Of a DNA stretch of 64,000 bases, positions 56,171 through 64,000 are shown in pieces (within the stretch, counting starts at the first letter, position 1; the number at the start of each line of letters is the position of its first letter). The notes under the pieces are model-generated. The model was not told where the DNA came from. It made no database searches and saw nothing but the letters and a program-made list of their open reading frames with translations. The position numbers and the translations under genes are program-made. Source of the DNA: Burkholderiales bacterium (lineage in GTDB: Bacteria; Pseudomonadota; Gammaproteobacteria; Burkholderiales; Burkholderiaceae_C); contig RXJQ01000031.1 in assembly GCA_003963115.1 (NCBI GenBank), positions 1 through 64,000 of the forward strand, given 5' to 3'.

Positions 56171-57070
56171 ATGAGCCACCAATCGATGCAGATCAGCCTG
56201 CTGGGCTGCGGCCTGATGGGCACCCCCATGTCCCGCCGCCTGCTGGCTGCCGGCCTCCCCTTGACGGTCTGGAACCGCACACGCGCCAAGGCCGAAGCCC
56301 TCGCCGCCGATGGCGCCCAGGTGGCCGACACGCCCGCGCAAGCCGTGGCCCAGGCCGACATCGTCATCACCATGCTGGAGCATGGCGGCGTGGTCGAGGG
56401 CGTGCTCTTCAACCCCGACCTGCCCGGCGCGGCCCTCGGCTTGCGGCCTGGCACGCTGCTCATCGACATGAGTTCCATCCTGCCCGAGCAGGCCCAGCGC
56501 CACGCCGCCCGGCTCGCCGATCTGGGCGTGCAGGCACTGGACGCGCCTGTTTCGGGTGGCACGGTGGGTGCAGAAGCCGGCTCGCTGGCCATCATGGCCG
56601 GCGGCATCGAGGCTGACTTCGAGCGCGCCCGCGCCATCCTGGAGGTGCTGGGGCGCCCTGTTCATGTGGGCCCAACCGGCTCGGGCCAGCTGACCAAGCT
56701 GGCCAACCAGATGATCGTGGGCATCACCATTGGTGCCGTGGCCGAGGCCTTGCTGCTGGCCGAGCGCGGCGGCGCCAACCCTACCAAGGTGCGGCAGGCC
56801 TTGCGCGGTGGCTTCGCGGAAAGCCGCATCCTCGAGGTGCATGGCCAACGCATGGTGGATGGCGACTTCACCAAGCGCGGCTCGCTGGCCATCCAGCTCA
56901 AGGACCTGCGCAATGCGCTGCACACCAGCGCGGGTTTGGGCTTTGATGCCCCGATCACGCAGCACCTGGCCGCGCTTTACGAACAGGCCGCCCAGCATGG
57001 CTTTGCCGAGCTTGATCAGTCCGGGCTGTACCGCGAGTTGCAGCGGCGTCAGACAGACCCAGACGCTTGA
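56171..57070 (+). CDS. NAD(P)-dependent beta-hydroxyacid dehydrogenase
   Basis: The product is 299 residues long, of the 3-hydroxyisobutyrate/tartronate-semialdehyde reductase family. The Rossmann motif is LLGCGLMGTPMSRRLLAAGLPLTVWNRT. DAPVSGGTVGAEAGSLAIMAGG is the substrate loop, and the catalytic lysine is in GQLTKLANQMIVG. The C-terminal helical domain has FAESRILEVHGQRMVDGDF. The exact substrate is not determinable. The ATG at 56171 is preferred because the region upstream does not align with the family; an ATG at 56186 is also possible. Confidence 0.9.
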   Translation: MSHQSMQISLLGCGLMGTPMSRRLLAAGLPLTVWNRTRAKAEALAADGAQVADTPAQAVAQADIVITMLEHGGVVEGVLFNPDLPGAALGLRPGTLLIDMSSILPEQAQRHAARLADLGVQALDAPVSGGTVGAEAGSLAIMAGGIEADFERARAILEVLGRPVHVGPTGSGQLTKLANQMIVGITIGAVAEALLLAERGGANPTKVRQALRGGFAESRILEVHGQRMVDGDFTKRGSLAIQLKDLRNALHTSAGLGFDAPITQHLAALYEQAAQHGFAELDQSGLYRELQRRQTDPDA

Positions 57071-57248
57071 CGTGTTCTCGCCCCGTCCCTGCCGCACCTG
57101 TCGCTAGAACGCCAAGCAAAGCCAAAAGCCTTGGTTCTAGGTATCCGCTATCCGGTCTGTCCGCGATTAACATGGCGCGCCAATTCAGACGCATTCGGCT
57201 TGACACATTCGCCGTGTCCAATCGATCCCACATTGCTGTACACAGGTC

Positions 57249-57449
57249 ATGAGTGACACACCGACAGATCGTTTCATCCAAGGTCAGGCTGCGCTTTCAC
57301 GCATCCATGGCCATGTGGGCGAAGAGGTGACGGAGATCATCATGCAGATGGCCGTTTACGCAGGCTTTACTGCGACCGTGAACGCCCTGCTCGTTGCCAA
57401 GGATCTGTTCACCGAACTGGATACCGCCGACACGCTCAAAACAAGCTGA
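57249..57449 (+). pseudogene. Internally deleted carboxymuconolactone decarboxylase-like ORF
   Basis: This 66-residue frame joins two ends of the CMD family. Residues 8-27 (RFIQGQAALSRIHGHVGEEV) resemble the family N-terminus. Residues 28-57 (TEIIMQMAVYAGFTATVNALLVAKDLFTEL) resemble the C-terminal helices. The middle, about 55 residues in normal members, is missing in frame. It is either a decayed gene or a genuine mini-protein. There is no clear operon with the neighbours. Confidence 0.6.
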
Positions 57450-57556
57450 CGCCCCCTGCCTGGGCACAAACCTTGCTGCCCGAGCCACCGTTCCCAAAAA
57501 CACCAAAGCCACAAAAAACAGACCAGGGATGGCCCATTAGAAAGCTGAGCCAATCG

Positions 57557-58225
57557 ATGAAGCGCCCCATCTCGATATCCACCTTTGCCCTTGCTGTGTC
57601 GATGCTTTGCCTGTCGAGCGCCAGTCGGGCTGCTGCCCCCGTCGGTGACGACATCCTGGCCTCGCTGTCGCGTTGCGATGGCAGCTTCTTCGAGAACCTG
57701 CAACGCCAGGAAGCTGTACTGTCGGCGTCCCCCCATTTCGTCAAGGCCGCCGGTGTGGCCTATTTCAAAGTGGCCGACCGGACCGACCCTGCAGGCAGCA
57801 CCCGGCGCTTTGCCGCGCCCTTGAAGATCAGTGGTCTGGACGCCGTGGCCTATTTCGACGAAAACATGGGCCTCAGCGGCGACGAAGCCTTTATCTCCTG
57901 GGGCTTCTTGCTTCGGGCATCAGTGGACGAAGTCTTGCAGGCCACCCAGGGCAAGGTATGGGATGGCAGCCGTCTGTTACAGGACGGCTCAAGCTACACC
58001 CGCACCGAGTGGCGGGATGCCAATCAGGCCGACAGCAGTTGGCAGAAGGTGGAAACACCGGGCGGCGCCGAGCCTCAGCCCGGTACGGTCGAGCGCATTC
58101 TGGTGATCGAGGCTTACGACAAGGACCCAGCCCTCACGCGCTTCGGCTGCACACTGCAAGGCACCGTCACACCGGCCCTGCTCAAGGCCGCTCGCCCCGA
58201 TCTGAAAAGCGCCAAATCGAAGTAG
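57557..58225 (+). CDS. Secreted protein of unknown function
   Basis: The product is 222 residues long, with a signal peptide of about 26 residues ending in the SRAAA region. The mature protein has two cysteines (SRCDGSFF and RFGCTLQG) likely to pair, and a compact alpha/beta-looking sequence without a recognised motif. The ATG at 57557 follows a GAGC-type weak ribosome site. It is followed by a 42-codon frame and the cardiolipin synthase gene. No function is assigned. Confidence 0.82.
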   Translation: MKRPISISTFALAVSMLCLSSASRAAAPVGDDILASLSRCDGSFFENLQRQEAVLSASPHFVKAAGVAYFKVADRTDPAGSTRRFAAPLKISGLDAVAYFDENMGLSGDEAFISWGFLLRASVDEVLQATQGKVWDGSRLLQDGSSYTRTEWRDANQADSSWQKVETPGGAEPQPGTVERILVIEAYDKDPALTRFGCTLQGTVTPALLKAARPDLKSAKSK

Positions 58226-58261
58226 CCGAAATAGCGCCCGCATTGCCTACACTGTGGCCTC

Positions 58262-58390
58262 ATGGCCCACAAACTCACGCTGATCGACAAGGTCCAACCC
58301 AGGCACGAGCTGCCCAGCATGGCAGCGCAGATATCGTGCCGCACCATGCTGGCCCGAGCCGCAGGCATGACCCGGTTCAGGCAGGCGTGA
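58262..58390 (+). CDS. Possible 42-residue small protein upstream of cardiolipin synthase
   Basis: An ATG-to-TGA frame (MAHKLTLIDKVQPRHELPS...MTRFRQA) ends 3 bases before the cardiolipin synthase ATG. A -10-like TACACT lies at 58248, close to the start. It could be a leader peptide coupled to the next gene or a chance frame. There is no family resemblance. Confidence 0.3.
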   Translation: MAHKLTLIDKVQPRHELPSMAAQISCRTMLARAAGMTRFRQA

Positions 58391-58393
58391 GAC

Positions 58394-59800
58394 ATGCTGA
58401 ACTTCGTCCATCAGCTCCACTGGCCACTGTCCGCAGTCGAACACGGGGCCTTGGTGCTGGCCGGCCTGCTGATCTACCTCACCTCCACCCGGCTCACGCG
58501 CCAGCACCGGCACCCGTCGGCCGCGCTGGCCTGGGTGCTGACCATCGGCCTGCTGCCCTACCTGGGCATCCCCTTTTACCTGCTGTTTGGCGTGCGCAAG
58601 GTGCCGCGCCCATTGCCCTCGCCCATACGGAGCCGGCCCGTGGGCGACGATATGCTCTCAAACTGGGCCCAGGGCTTGAGCCAGGCTTTGTCGCTGCCAG
58701 CCCCGACGCGCAACGACGACATCGTCTTTCAGCCCAATGGCCGCGCCGCGTTGGAGTCCTTGCTGGACCTCATCGCCCAGGCACGGCAACACATCGATGT
58801 GTGCAGCTTCCTGCTGGGCAACGACGAGACGGCCGCCGCCATCTGCAAGGCCCTGGGTGATGCGGCACAACGTGGCGTCAAGGTGCGCGTGATGCTGGAT
58901 GCGCTGGGGTCGTGGTCCACCTCGCCCCCCATGTTCAAGTCCTTGCGTGCCAGTGGCATCGAGGTGCGGCCCTTCATGCCCCTGCTGCCCAATATCCGCC
59001 GCGGACGCGTCAACCTGCGCAATCACCGCAAGCTGGTCGTGGTCGATGGTCGGCGCGTCTGGAGCGGCGGTCGCAACCTCGCGGCCGAGTACTTCGTGGG
59101 AGAAGCGCAGAACTCGGCCTGGGCCGACATCAGCTTCGTGGTCACCGGCCCGCTGGCCGCGCAGGCGCGCATCCTGTACGAGCAGGACTGGCAGGTCGCC
59201 AGCGGTGATCTGGATGAGGTCGACGCCGAGATTGCCGTGCTGCCACCGGAGTCGCCCCCACATGGCGATGTGGCCCAGTGGATCCCCAGCGGGCCTGATC
59301 ACGCCGAAGACACCGCCTACGCCATGCTGCTGGCGGCCGCCTTTCGGGCCGAGCAACGCATCGTCCTGATCTCGCCGTATTTCGTGCCTGATGACGCCTT
59401 GCTGTCGGCATGGTGCATGGCTTGTCGACGCGGGGTGCGGGTCACGCTCGTGATCCCGGCGAAGTCCAACCACAGGCTGGCGGACGTCGCCCGTTCGCCA
59501 TCGCTGCGCAGCCTGATGTCCTCAGGCGCACAGGTGATGCTCTACCCTCGCATGCTGCATGCGAAGGCCGTGATCATTGACCAGGAACTCGCGCTGTGCG
59601 GCTCCACCAACCTCGACAGCCGCAGCCTGTTTCTCAACTACGAGTTGACCACGGCCTTCCACGGCACCAAGCAGATCGACTGGCTGGCCGATTGGGCACA
59701 GGGCCTCATCGCAGAAAGCCGCCATGCCTATTGGCAACGGCCATCAGCCGCGCGTGAGTTGCTGGAAGGGCTGGTGCGCATCGTGGGCTTTCAGCTCTGA
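58394..59800 (+). CDS. Cardiolipin synthase/phospholipase D-family protein
   Basis: The product is 468 residues long. Two N-terminal membrane helices (about 14-33 and 44-67, WVLTIGLLPYLGIPFYLLFGV) are typical of ClsA-type synthases. Two HKD motifs are present: NHRKLVVVDGRRVWSGGRNL and HAKAVIIDQELALCGSTNLDSRS. It is distinct from clsB at 42155. It probably forms cardiolipin from phosphatidylglycerol at the inner membrane. It converges on the outer-membrane protein gene, with only 1 base between the stops. Confidence 0.92.
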   Translation: MLNFVHQLHWPLSAVEHGALVLAGLLIYLTSTRLTRQHRHPSAALAWVLTIGLLPYLGIPFYLLFGVRKVPRPLPSPIRSRPVGDDMLSNWAQGLSQALSLPAPTRNDDIVFQPNGRAALESLLDLIAQARQHIDVCSFLLGNDETAAAICKALGDAAQRGVKVRVMLDALGSWSTSPPMFKSLRASGIEVRPFMPLLPNIRRGRVNLRNHRKLVVVDGRRVWSGGRNLAAEYFVGEAQNSAWADISFVVTGPLAAQARILYEQDWQVASGDLDEVDAEIAVLPPESPPHGDVAQWIPSGPDHAEDTAYAMLLAAAFRAEQRIVLISPYFVPDDALLSAWCMACRRGVRVTLVIPAKSNHRLADVARSPSLRSLMSSGAQVMLYPRMLHAKAVIIDQELALCGSTNLDSRSLFLNYELTTAFHGTKQIDWLADWAQGLIAESRHAYWQRPSAARELLEGLVRIVGFQL

Positions 59801-59801
59801 C

Positions 59802-60542
59802 TCAAAAGCGCACGCCACCAGAAACACGCCATGTGTCATTGGCAGAAAAATTCTGTTTGGGGTCTCGGGCCAGGCGCACGAACCAGTTGGGGAAGTCCCA
59901 GGTGACGCTCAAGGCCCAGGCCTTGATATAGCCCACATCGCTGTCACCCGATTTGCGCATCAGGTCCAGCGACAGGCGATCCGCATCAACGGGGATGCGC
60001 GCCGTGAGGTGCCAGTCGGTCTGCCCCGTGTGCAGCCGATCATCGTGGATCACGAACAAGGACCAGTTCTGACCGTTGTCGAACTGATGGCCGCCACCCA
60101 GAGTGATCGCGTCATTCGGGTCAAAGTTGAGGTTGAAATAGGGCTTGAGGTTGGTGCGCCCAAAGCCCAGCAGGCCATACCAGGCATGGCCAACTTGCGC
60201 GTTGAGGCTGCCGCCCACGAAACCACCTGTGGCCGCCTGCACGGAGGGTTGCAGAGACAGCCCATCCGTCACCTCATAACTGGTATCTGCGCCAACGCGG
60301 TCCTGCCCCCCAAAGGCATGCTCTTCATAGTGGCCGAGCCAGACATGGCTGTCGCCATGCTGCCACCTCAGGTTGATGTCCTTGCCTTCGTCGTCCTGGT
60401 ACTGGTAGTAGCCCACCGTCAACTTGAACGGATGCGAATGGGCACCGTCCCCGCCTTGATCCTGGGCACTGGCCCCGTACGACACCATGGCCAATGCAGC
60501 ACACAAGCCAGCATGGGCAAGGTGACGGGTGACAAGCTTCAT
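59802..60542 (-). CDS. Outer-membrane beta-barrel protein, unknown function
   Basis: The product is 246 residues long. The signal peptide of about 26 residues ends in ASA. The mature start is Asp/Gly/His-rich (QDQGGDGAHSHPF). About ten amphipathic strands follow (FKLTVGYYQYQDDEGKDINLRW, HVWLGHYEEHAF, WYGLLGFGRTNLKPYFNLNF). The last residue is phenylalanine, the usual barrel-insertion signal. Its start overlaps the histidine-kinase stop, so it belongs to the same transcript as the two-component genes. Its function is unknown. Confidence 0.85.
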   Translation of the reverse strand: MKLVTRHLAHAGLCAALAMVSYGASAQDQGGDGAHSHPFKLTVGYYQYQDDEGKDINLRWQHGDSHVWLGHYEEHAFGGQDRVGADTSYEVTDGLSLQPSVQAATGGFVGGSLNAQVGHAWYGLLGFGRTNLKPYFNLNFDPNDAITLGGGHQFDNGQNWSLFVIHDDRLHTGQTDWHLTARIPVDADRLSLDLMRKSGDSDVGYIKAWALSVTWDFPNWFVRLARDPKQNFSANDTWRVSGGVRF

Positions 60543-61954
60543 GTGGATGACTCCTCTTTGGTGTCTGGCGCCACAGCGTCGTGCGCACCAACATGTACAA
60601 CAGGCAGGCTGATCTGCACCAGCAGGCCATGGGGCTCAACCAGCTGGACTGCCAACCGGCCTGCGTGCAAGGTCGCAATCTCCTGCACGATGGCCAGGCC
60701 CAGGCCCGATCCGCCCGTGGGGCTGCCGCCAGGCCGATGGAAGCGCTCTGGCAATTTGCCCAACTCACCGGCCGCCACACCTGGGCCATTGTCTTCGACC
60801 ACGATGGCGGCCTGCGCACCTTGCAGCAACACCCGCACCGTGACCAGCGCGTGTCGCCCCGCGTAGCGCAAGGCATTGTCCAGCAGGTTGTTGACGACCT
60901 CCTCCAGCAGCAGCGCATCACCCCTCACCGTGGGGTGTACTTCGCCTTCGAAGCCAAGGTCCATCTCTGCGGCCATGTATTGCGGCAACCAGCGCATGGC
61001 CGTCTGGTGGACCAGGTCATGAAGGTCGATCGGCTTGAAGCTACTAGCGGCCAATGCGCCGGGCTCGGCGCGGGCCATGGTCAGCAACTGGTTGGTCAGT
61101 CGAGAGAGCCGATTGAGCCCGCCACGCAGTTGCGTCAAGGCCTGCATGTGCCGCGAAGGATCGGGCTCGCGTATCGCATGCTCCAGCTCGACCTTCAAGG
61201 CCGCCAGCGGTGTGCGCAACTGGTGGGCCGCATCGGTGATGAAGCGCCGCTGCATGTGCCCGGCCTGGTCCAGTTGCTCCAGGATGCCATTGATGGCGTC
61301 CGTGAAGGTGCGCAATTCCTGCGCCACATCGGTATTGGGCAGCCGGGTCAGATCCCCATGAGGACGCGCCCGGATGGACTCGGTCAGGCGGGCCAACGGC
61401 TTCAGGCCCCGGCTCACCGCGTCCCGTGCCAGCACCACGGTCAGCAGGCTCAGGATGCCGCTGAGCACCATCACGGTTCCCAGCAAGCGCGAGGCCAGCC
61501 TATGGCGCTTGTGCAAGGTCTCGGCCACCAGGATGCTGACCGCCTTGCCAGGGTGAATATCACGACGGATGACCTGAACGCCCCGCATGGCCTGCCCCTC
61601 CACCCACATGTCCAGGTAGACCACCTCGTCGCGGCGGAAAGCCGGCGCGTGCAGCACGGGCTGGCCCGCAATCAAGCCATCGCGCTCGTCATCGATGCGA
61701 AACAGCACACGGTCATGGGCATCGAAGATGAAGGCCTGCAAGGTCGACCCTGGCAGGTCCACCGCCACCCGGTCGTCCCTGAACTGCGCCAGTTGCGAGA
61801 GGGATCGGGCCGAGTCCAGCAGCCACTCGTCATAGGCCTCGTCGGCAAAACGCAAGGCCATGCGGTAGACCACCACCGAAGCCAGTGCCGAGAACACCAG
61901 CATCAGCGCCCCCAGGCGCATCAGCAAGCCGCGCCTGAGGCTCAAAGGCCTCAC
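60539..61954 (-). CDS. Sensor histidine kinase (QseC/CzcS-like)
   Basis: The product is 471 residues long. Two membrane helices (about 12-35 and 160-182) flank a periplasmic region of about 125 residues. HAMP follows (about 183-235). HisKA has DAAHQLRTPLAALKVELEHA with the phosphoaccepting histidine. HATPase has LLEEVVNNLLDNALRYA, VEDNGPGVAAGEL and GGSGLGLAIVQEIATLH. The GTG at 61954 overlaps the regulator stop (GTGA), the usual coupling for such pairs. The periplasmic sensor region is not recognised, so the signal is unknown. Confidence 0.9.
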   Translation of the reverse strand: MRPLSLRRGLLMRLGALMLVFSALASVVVYRMALRFADEAYDEWLLDSARSLSQLAQFRDDRVAVDLPGSTLQAFIFDAHDRVLFRIDDERDGLIAGQPVLHAPAFRRDEVVYLDMWVEGQAMRGVQVIRRDIHPGKAVSILVAETLHKRHRLASRLLGTVMVLSGILSLLTVVLARDAVSRGLKPLARLTESIRARPHGDLTRLPNTDVAQELRTFTDAINGILEQLDQAGHMQRRFITDAAHQLRTPLAALKVELEHAIREPDPSRHMQALTQLRGGLNRLSRLTNQLLTMARAEPGALAASSFKPIDLHDLVHQTAMRWLPQYMAAEMDLGFEGEVHPTVRGDALLLEEVVNNLLDNALRYAGRHALVTVRVLLQGAQAAIVVEDNGPGVAAGELGKLPERFHRPGGSPTGGSGLGLAIVQEIATLHAGRLAVQLVEPHGLLVQISLPVVHVGAHDAVAPDTKEESST

Positions 61955-62622
61955 GGTTTGTGCTCCAGCAGATAGCCAAAACCGCGCAGCGTGCGGATCA
62001 CCAGCGTGCTGCCCTCCAGCTTCTTGCGCAGCCTGTGGATGAGGATGTCCAGGGCGTTGGCACTCATGTCCTGTTCGAAGTCGCTCAGGCGGCTGATCAA
62101 CTGCTCCTTGGGCTGGACCTGACCGGCCTTGATGGCCAGCATCTGCATCAGCGCAAATTCCTTGGTGGTCAGGGCCAGTTCGTCTTCTCCCAACTCCGCG
62201 CGGCGCGCATCGATGTGCAGCCTCAAAGGCCCGACCTCCAGGACGTTGTTCACCCGACCACCCTGCATGCGGCGAATCAGCACACGCAGTCGGGCCTCCA
62301 GCTCGTTCACATCGAAGGGCTTGACCAGGTAGTCGTCTGCCCCAAGGTCCAGTCCGCGCACACGGTCGTCGATCTCGTCTCGCGCGGACAGGATCAGCAC
62401 AGGCGTGCGCACGCCTTGTTGGCGCCACTGCTTGAGCAATGTCAACCCATCGGCATCGGGCAGATTGAGGTCGAGCACCACGGCGTCATAGGTCTCGACA
62501 ACCAATGCCGCACTGGCATGCGAGCCGATCTTGAACCAGTCCACACCATAGCCACCCAGGCGCAGGCTCGCGGCCAGGCCTTCGGCCAAGGGGACATCAT
62601 CTTCTACGAGCAAGAGGCGCAT
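61951..62622 (-). CDS. OmpR/PhoB-family response regulator
   Basis: The product is 223 residues long. The receiver domain begins MRLLLVEDDVPLAEGLAASL, with the phosphoacceptor in VVLDLNLPDADGLTLL and the switch KPFDVNELEARL. The winged helix has ELALTTKEFALMQMLAIKAGQ and the recognition region MSANALDILIHRLRKKLEGSTLVIRTLRGFGYLL. The ATG at 62622 avoids an unsupported N-terminal extension. It diverges from the TolC-like gene, a likely target, and is coupled to the kinase gene. Confidence 0.93.
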   Translation of the reverse strand: MRLLLVEDDVPLAEGLAASLRLGGYGVDWFKIGSHASAALVVETYDAVVLDLNLPDADGLTLLKQWRQQGVRTPVLILSARDEIDDRVRGLDLGADDYLVKPFDVNELEARLRVLIRRMQGGRVNNVLEVGPLRLHIDARRAELGEDELALTTKEFALMQMLAIKAGQVQPKEQLISRLSDFEQDMSANALDILIHRLRKKLEGSTLVIRTLRGFGYLLEHKP

Positions 62623-62710
62623 ATCGATCAGGCAGCCATCAGAAAGGTTCGTGAAAGGACGGGGCTGGACACTCGCCCGGCGAGAAAGTGTGCCACCGAA
62701 GAAGAAACTG

Positions 62711-64000
62711 ATGAAGTCTGCGCTGAGCTTGTCGATGACGACCCTTGCCTGTGTCCTGGCATCGGGCATGGCCCGTGCCGATACAACCGAACTTACCCAT
62801 GGCTGGACCTTGGCGGCCGTGCTGGAGCGGACCGTGCAAGCCAATCGTGACATTCAATCCGCACGACGCGCGGTCGATGCCGCCCAGGCGGACAAGACTT
62901 CGGCCAGCGTCACGCCACCGGCCCAGTTCAGCTTGCTGAGCCAGGCCATCGACCCCAACCACCTCGGCAGCGGTTCGCTCTGGCATCGCCCTATCGACAC
63001 GATTGCCCGCATCGACAAACCCGTGGAGCGCGGCAACAAGGCGCAATGGCGCGAGCGCGCAGCCCAGGCGGGCCTGGCGGCAGCCGAGCAAGACAAGGCC
63101 GACGTGGTGCGCACCCAAGGCCTGACCGCCGCTCAAGCCTATTGGGACCTCAAGCTGGCGCAAGAACAAATGACCATCAGCGAGCACAACTGGCAACTGG
63201 CCCAGGACAGCAGCCGCGCGGCCCAGTTGCGACTGGCGCAAGGTGACCTGTCCAGGCTGGAGGCCACACGACTGGCGGTGGAAGCCGACCGGGCCGCCAA
63301 CGAGCGTTCGCAGGCACGGCTGCAGTTGACGCAGGCCAGCATGGCCCTCAGCCAGGTGCTGGCCCTGGAACGAGATGCGGGTGTGCAAACAGGCTTGCAG
63401 GCAGTGGACCCTTGGCCGGATCTCGGTCAGCCATCGCCAGCCAATCGCCCTGCCCCTGACCCTGCGCTAGAAGAGGCCTGGCTGGCGGCCCGCCCCGATG
63501 TGCAAGCCGCCACCAGGCGTGTCGAGCAGGCGCAGTCTGCCTTGTCCCTGGCCGAATCGCAGCGCAGCGCCGATGTCACCTTGAGTGTGCAGTTCGAGCA
63601 CAACCCGGGTGTCGGCGACCGCTTGTGGGGCGTGGGCGTGGCCTTTCCTCTGGGCGTCGATGGCCGTCAGGACGGCCCTGTGAAACGCGCGTTGATTGCG
63701 GTCGATGAAGCACAGAGCCAGCTGGAAAAGGTCAAGGCCGCCGCCCTGGCCGACCACCGCATCCAGCAGGAAGCCCTTGACACCGCACTGGCGCGCGTCG
63801 ACAGGCTGGACAAGCAACTCCTCCCGCAAGCACGCGAAGCCCTCAAAGGTGCAGAGTTTGCCCGCCAGCAAGGGGCTTTGTCCTTGCAAGACGTGCTCGA
63901 TGCCAGGCGTGCCCTGCACGCCGCCGAACTGGACGCGGCCATGGCCCATGCCGATGCGGCCAAGGCCTGGACCGCGCTGACGATGACGACCCCAGAACCC
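62711..64000 (+). CDS. TolC/CzcC-family outer-membrane factor (3' end outside window)
   Basis: The frame is open from 62711 to the window end (430 codons). The signal peptide of about 23 residues ends in ARA. Two outer-membrane-efflux domains with long helices follow (AAQAGLAAAEQDKADVVRTQGLTAAQAYWDLKLAQEQM, DEAQSQLEKVKAAALADHRIQQEALDTALARVDRL). NPGVGDRLWGVGVAFPLGV is typical of CzcC/CusC-type proteins. It would be the outer-membrane channel of a tripartite exporter, perhaps for metals. The partner genes would lie beyond the window. It diverges from the two-component pair. Confidence 0.9.
   Translation, partial: MKSALSLSMTTLACVLASGMARADTTELTHGWTLAAVLERTVQANRDIQSARRAVDAAQADKTSASVTPPAQFSLLSQAIDPNHLGSGSLWHRPIDTIARIDKPVERGNKAQWRERAAQAGLAAAEQDKADVVRTQGLTAAQAYWDLKLAQEQMTISEHNWQLAQDSSRAAQLRLAQGDLSRLEATRLAVEADRAANERSQARLQLTQASMALSQVLALERDAGVQTGLQAVDPWPDLGQPSPANRPAPDPALEEAWLAARPDVQAATRRVEQAQSALSLAESQRSADVTLSVQFEHNPGVGDRLWGVGVAFPLGVDGRQDGPVKRALIAVDEAQSQLEKVKAAALADHRIQQEALDTALARVDRLDKQLLPQAREALKGAEFARQQGALSLQDVLDARRALHAAELDAAMAHADAAKAWTALTMTTPEP

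Noticed and set aside
57200-57228. TTGACA upstream of the deleted CMD-like frame considered as a promoter
   Set aside because: The -35 match is perfect, but no acceptable -10 box occurs at 16-18 bases spacing.
60539-62428. Apparent fusion protein joining the response regulator region to the histidine kinase
   Set aside because: The kinase frame stays open upstream but out of frame with the regulator. The regulator has its own complete frame ending TGA, overlapped by the kinase GTG.

Overview
The window is about 64 kb of G+C-rich chromosomal DNA. It is packed with housekeeping genes that have ordinary start sites. The best-fitting source is a betaproteobacterium of the order Burkholderiales, in the broad Aquabacterium/Leptothrix/Rubrivivax/Comamonadaceae area. 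This is inferred from the gene order ubiJ-ubiB ... fmdB-DUF502-aspS-nudB-endonuclease/exonuclease/phosphatase-clsB, from 6S RNA next to zapA, and from the protein sequences. No phage, conjugative element, CRISPR array, rRNA, tRNA or intact insertion sequence was recognised.

Layout. 1-7.1 kb: the 3' end of acnB with its terminator, a secreted protein of unknown role, an AEC-type permease, penicillin-binding protein 1A, and a GbsR/MarR regulator followed by a small operon (membrane protein, SDR/epimerase, DUF2269). 7.1-16.5 kb: a divergent HxlR regulator/hydrolase pair, a YgjP-like metallopeptidase, exonuclease I, a long FabH-like ketosynthase, a large hybrid histidine kinase, and a Fur-box-preceded PepSY/cytochrome b561 pair. 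16.5-28.3 kb: an RluA-type pseudouridine synthase, acnA, a HEXXGH-containing unknown protein, an ArsC/YffB-like reductase, a 1-kb intergenic region holding two inverted copies of a repeat, an aldehyde dehydrogenase divergent from an AcoR-like sigma-54 activator, ubiG and gph. 28.3-33.7 kb: a four-gene exopolysaccharide cassette on the minus strand (sugar-phosphate transferase, EpsL-like barrel, galE, manC). 33.8-43.5 kb: ubiJ-ubiB, a sodium:solute symporter, and the fmdB-to-clsB block.

43.4-53.9 kb is a minus-strand vitamin B12 uptake and salvage cluster headed by a cobalamin riboswitch: btuB, cobU, btuF, btuC, btuD, cobO, cobQ, cobT, cobS and a CobC-like phosphatase. BtuB and BtuFCD import corrinoids. 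CobO adenosylates them, CobQ amidates cobyric acid, and CobU, CobT, CobS and the phosphatase build the nucleotide loop. A 168-bp element with perfect 26-bp terminal inverted repeats sits between btuD and cobO and supplies the btuD stop codon.

53.9-64 kb: a zapB-like gene, zapA, 6S RNA with a strong terminator, a PAS-GGDEF protein with a degenerate active site, a beta-hydroxyacid dehydrogenase, an internally deleted carboxymuconolactone decarboxylase-like ORF, a secreted unknown, a cardiolipin synthase, an outer-membrane barrel, a QseBC/CzcRS-like two-component pair, and a divergent TolC/CzcC-like outer-membrane factor that runs off the window.

All calls come from reading the sequence. No database search or folding program was run.
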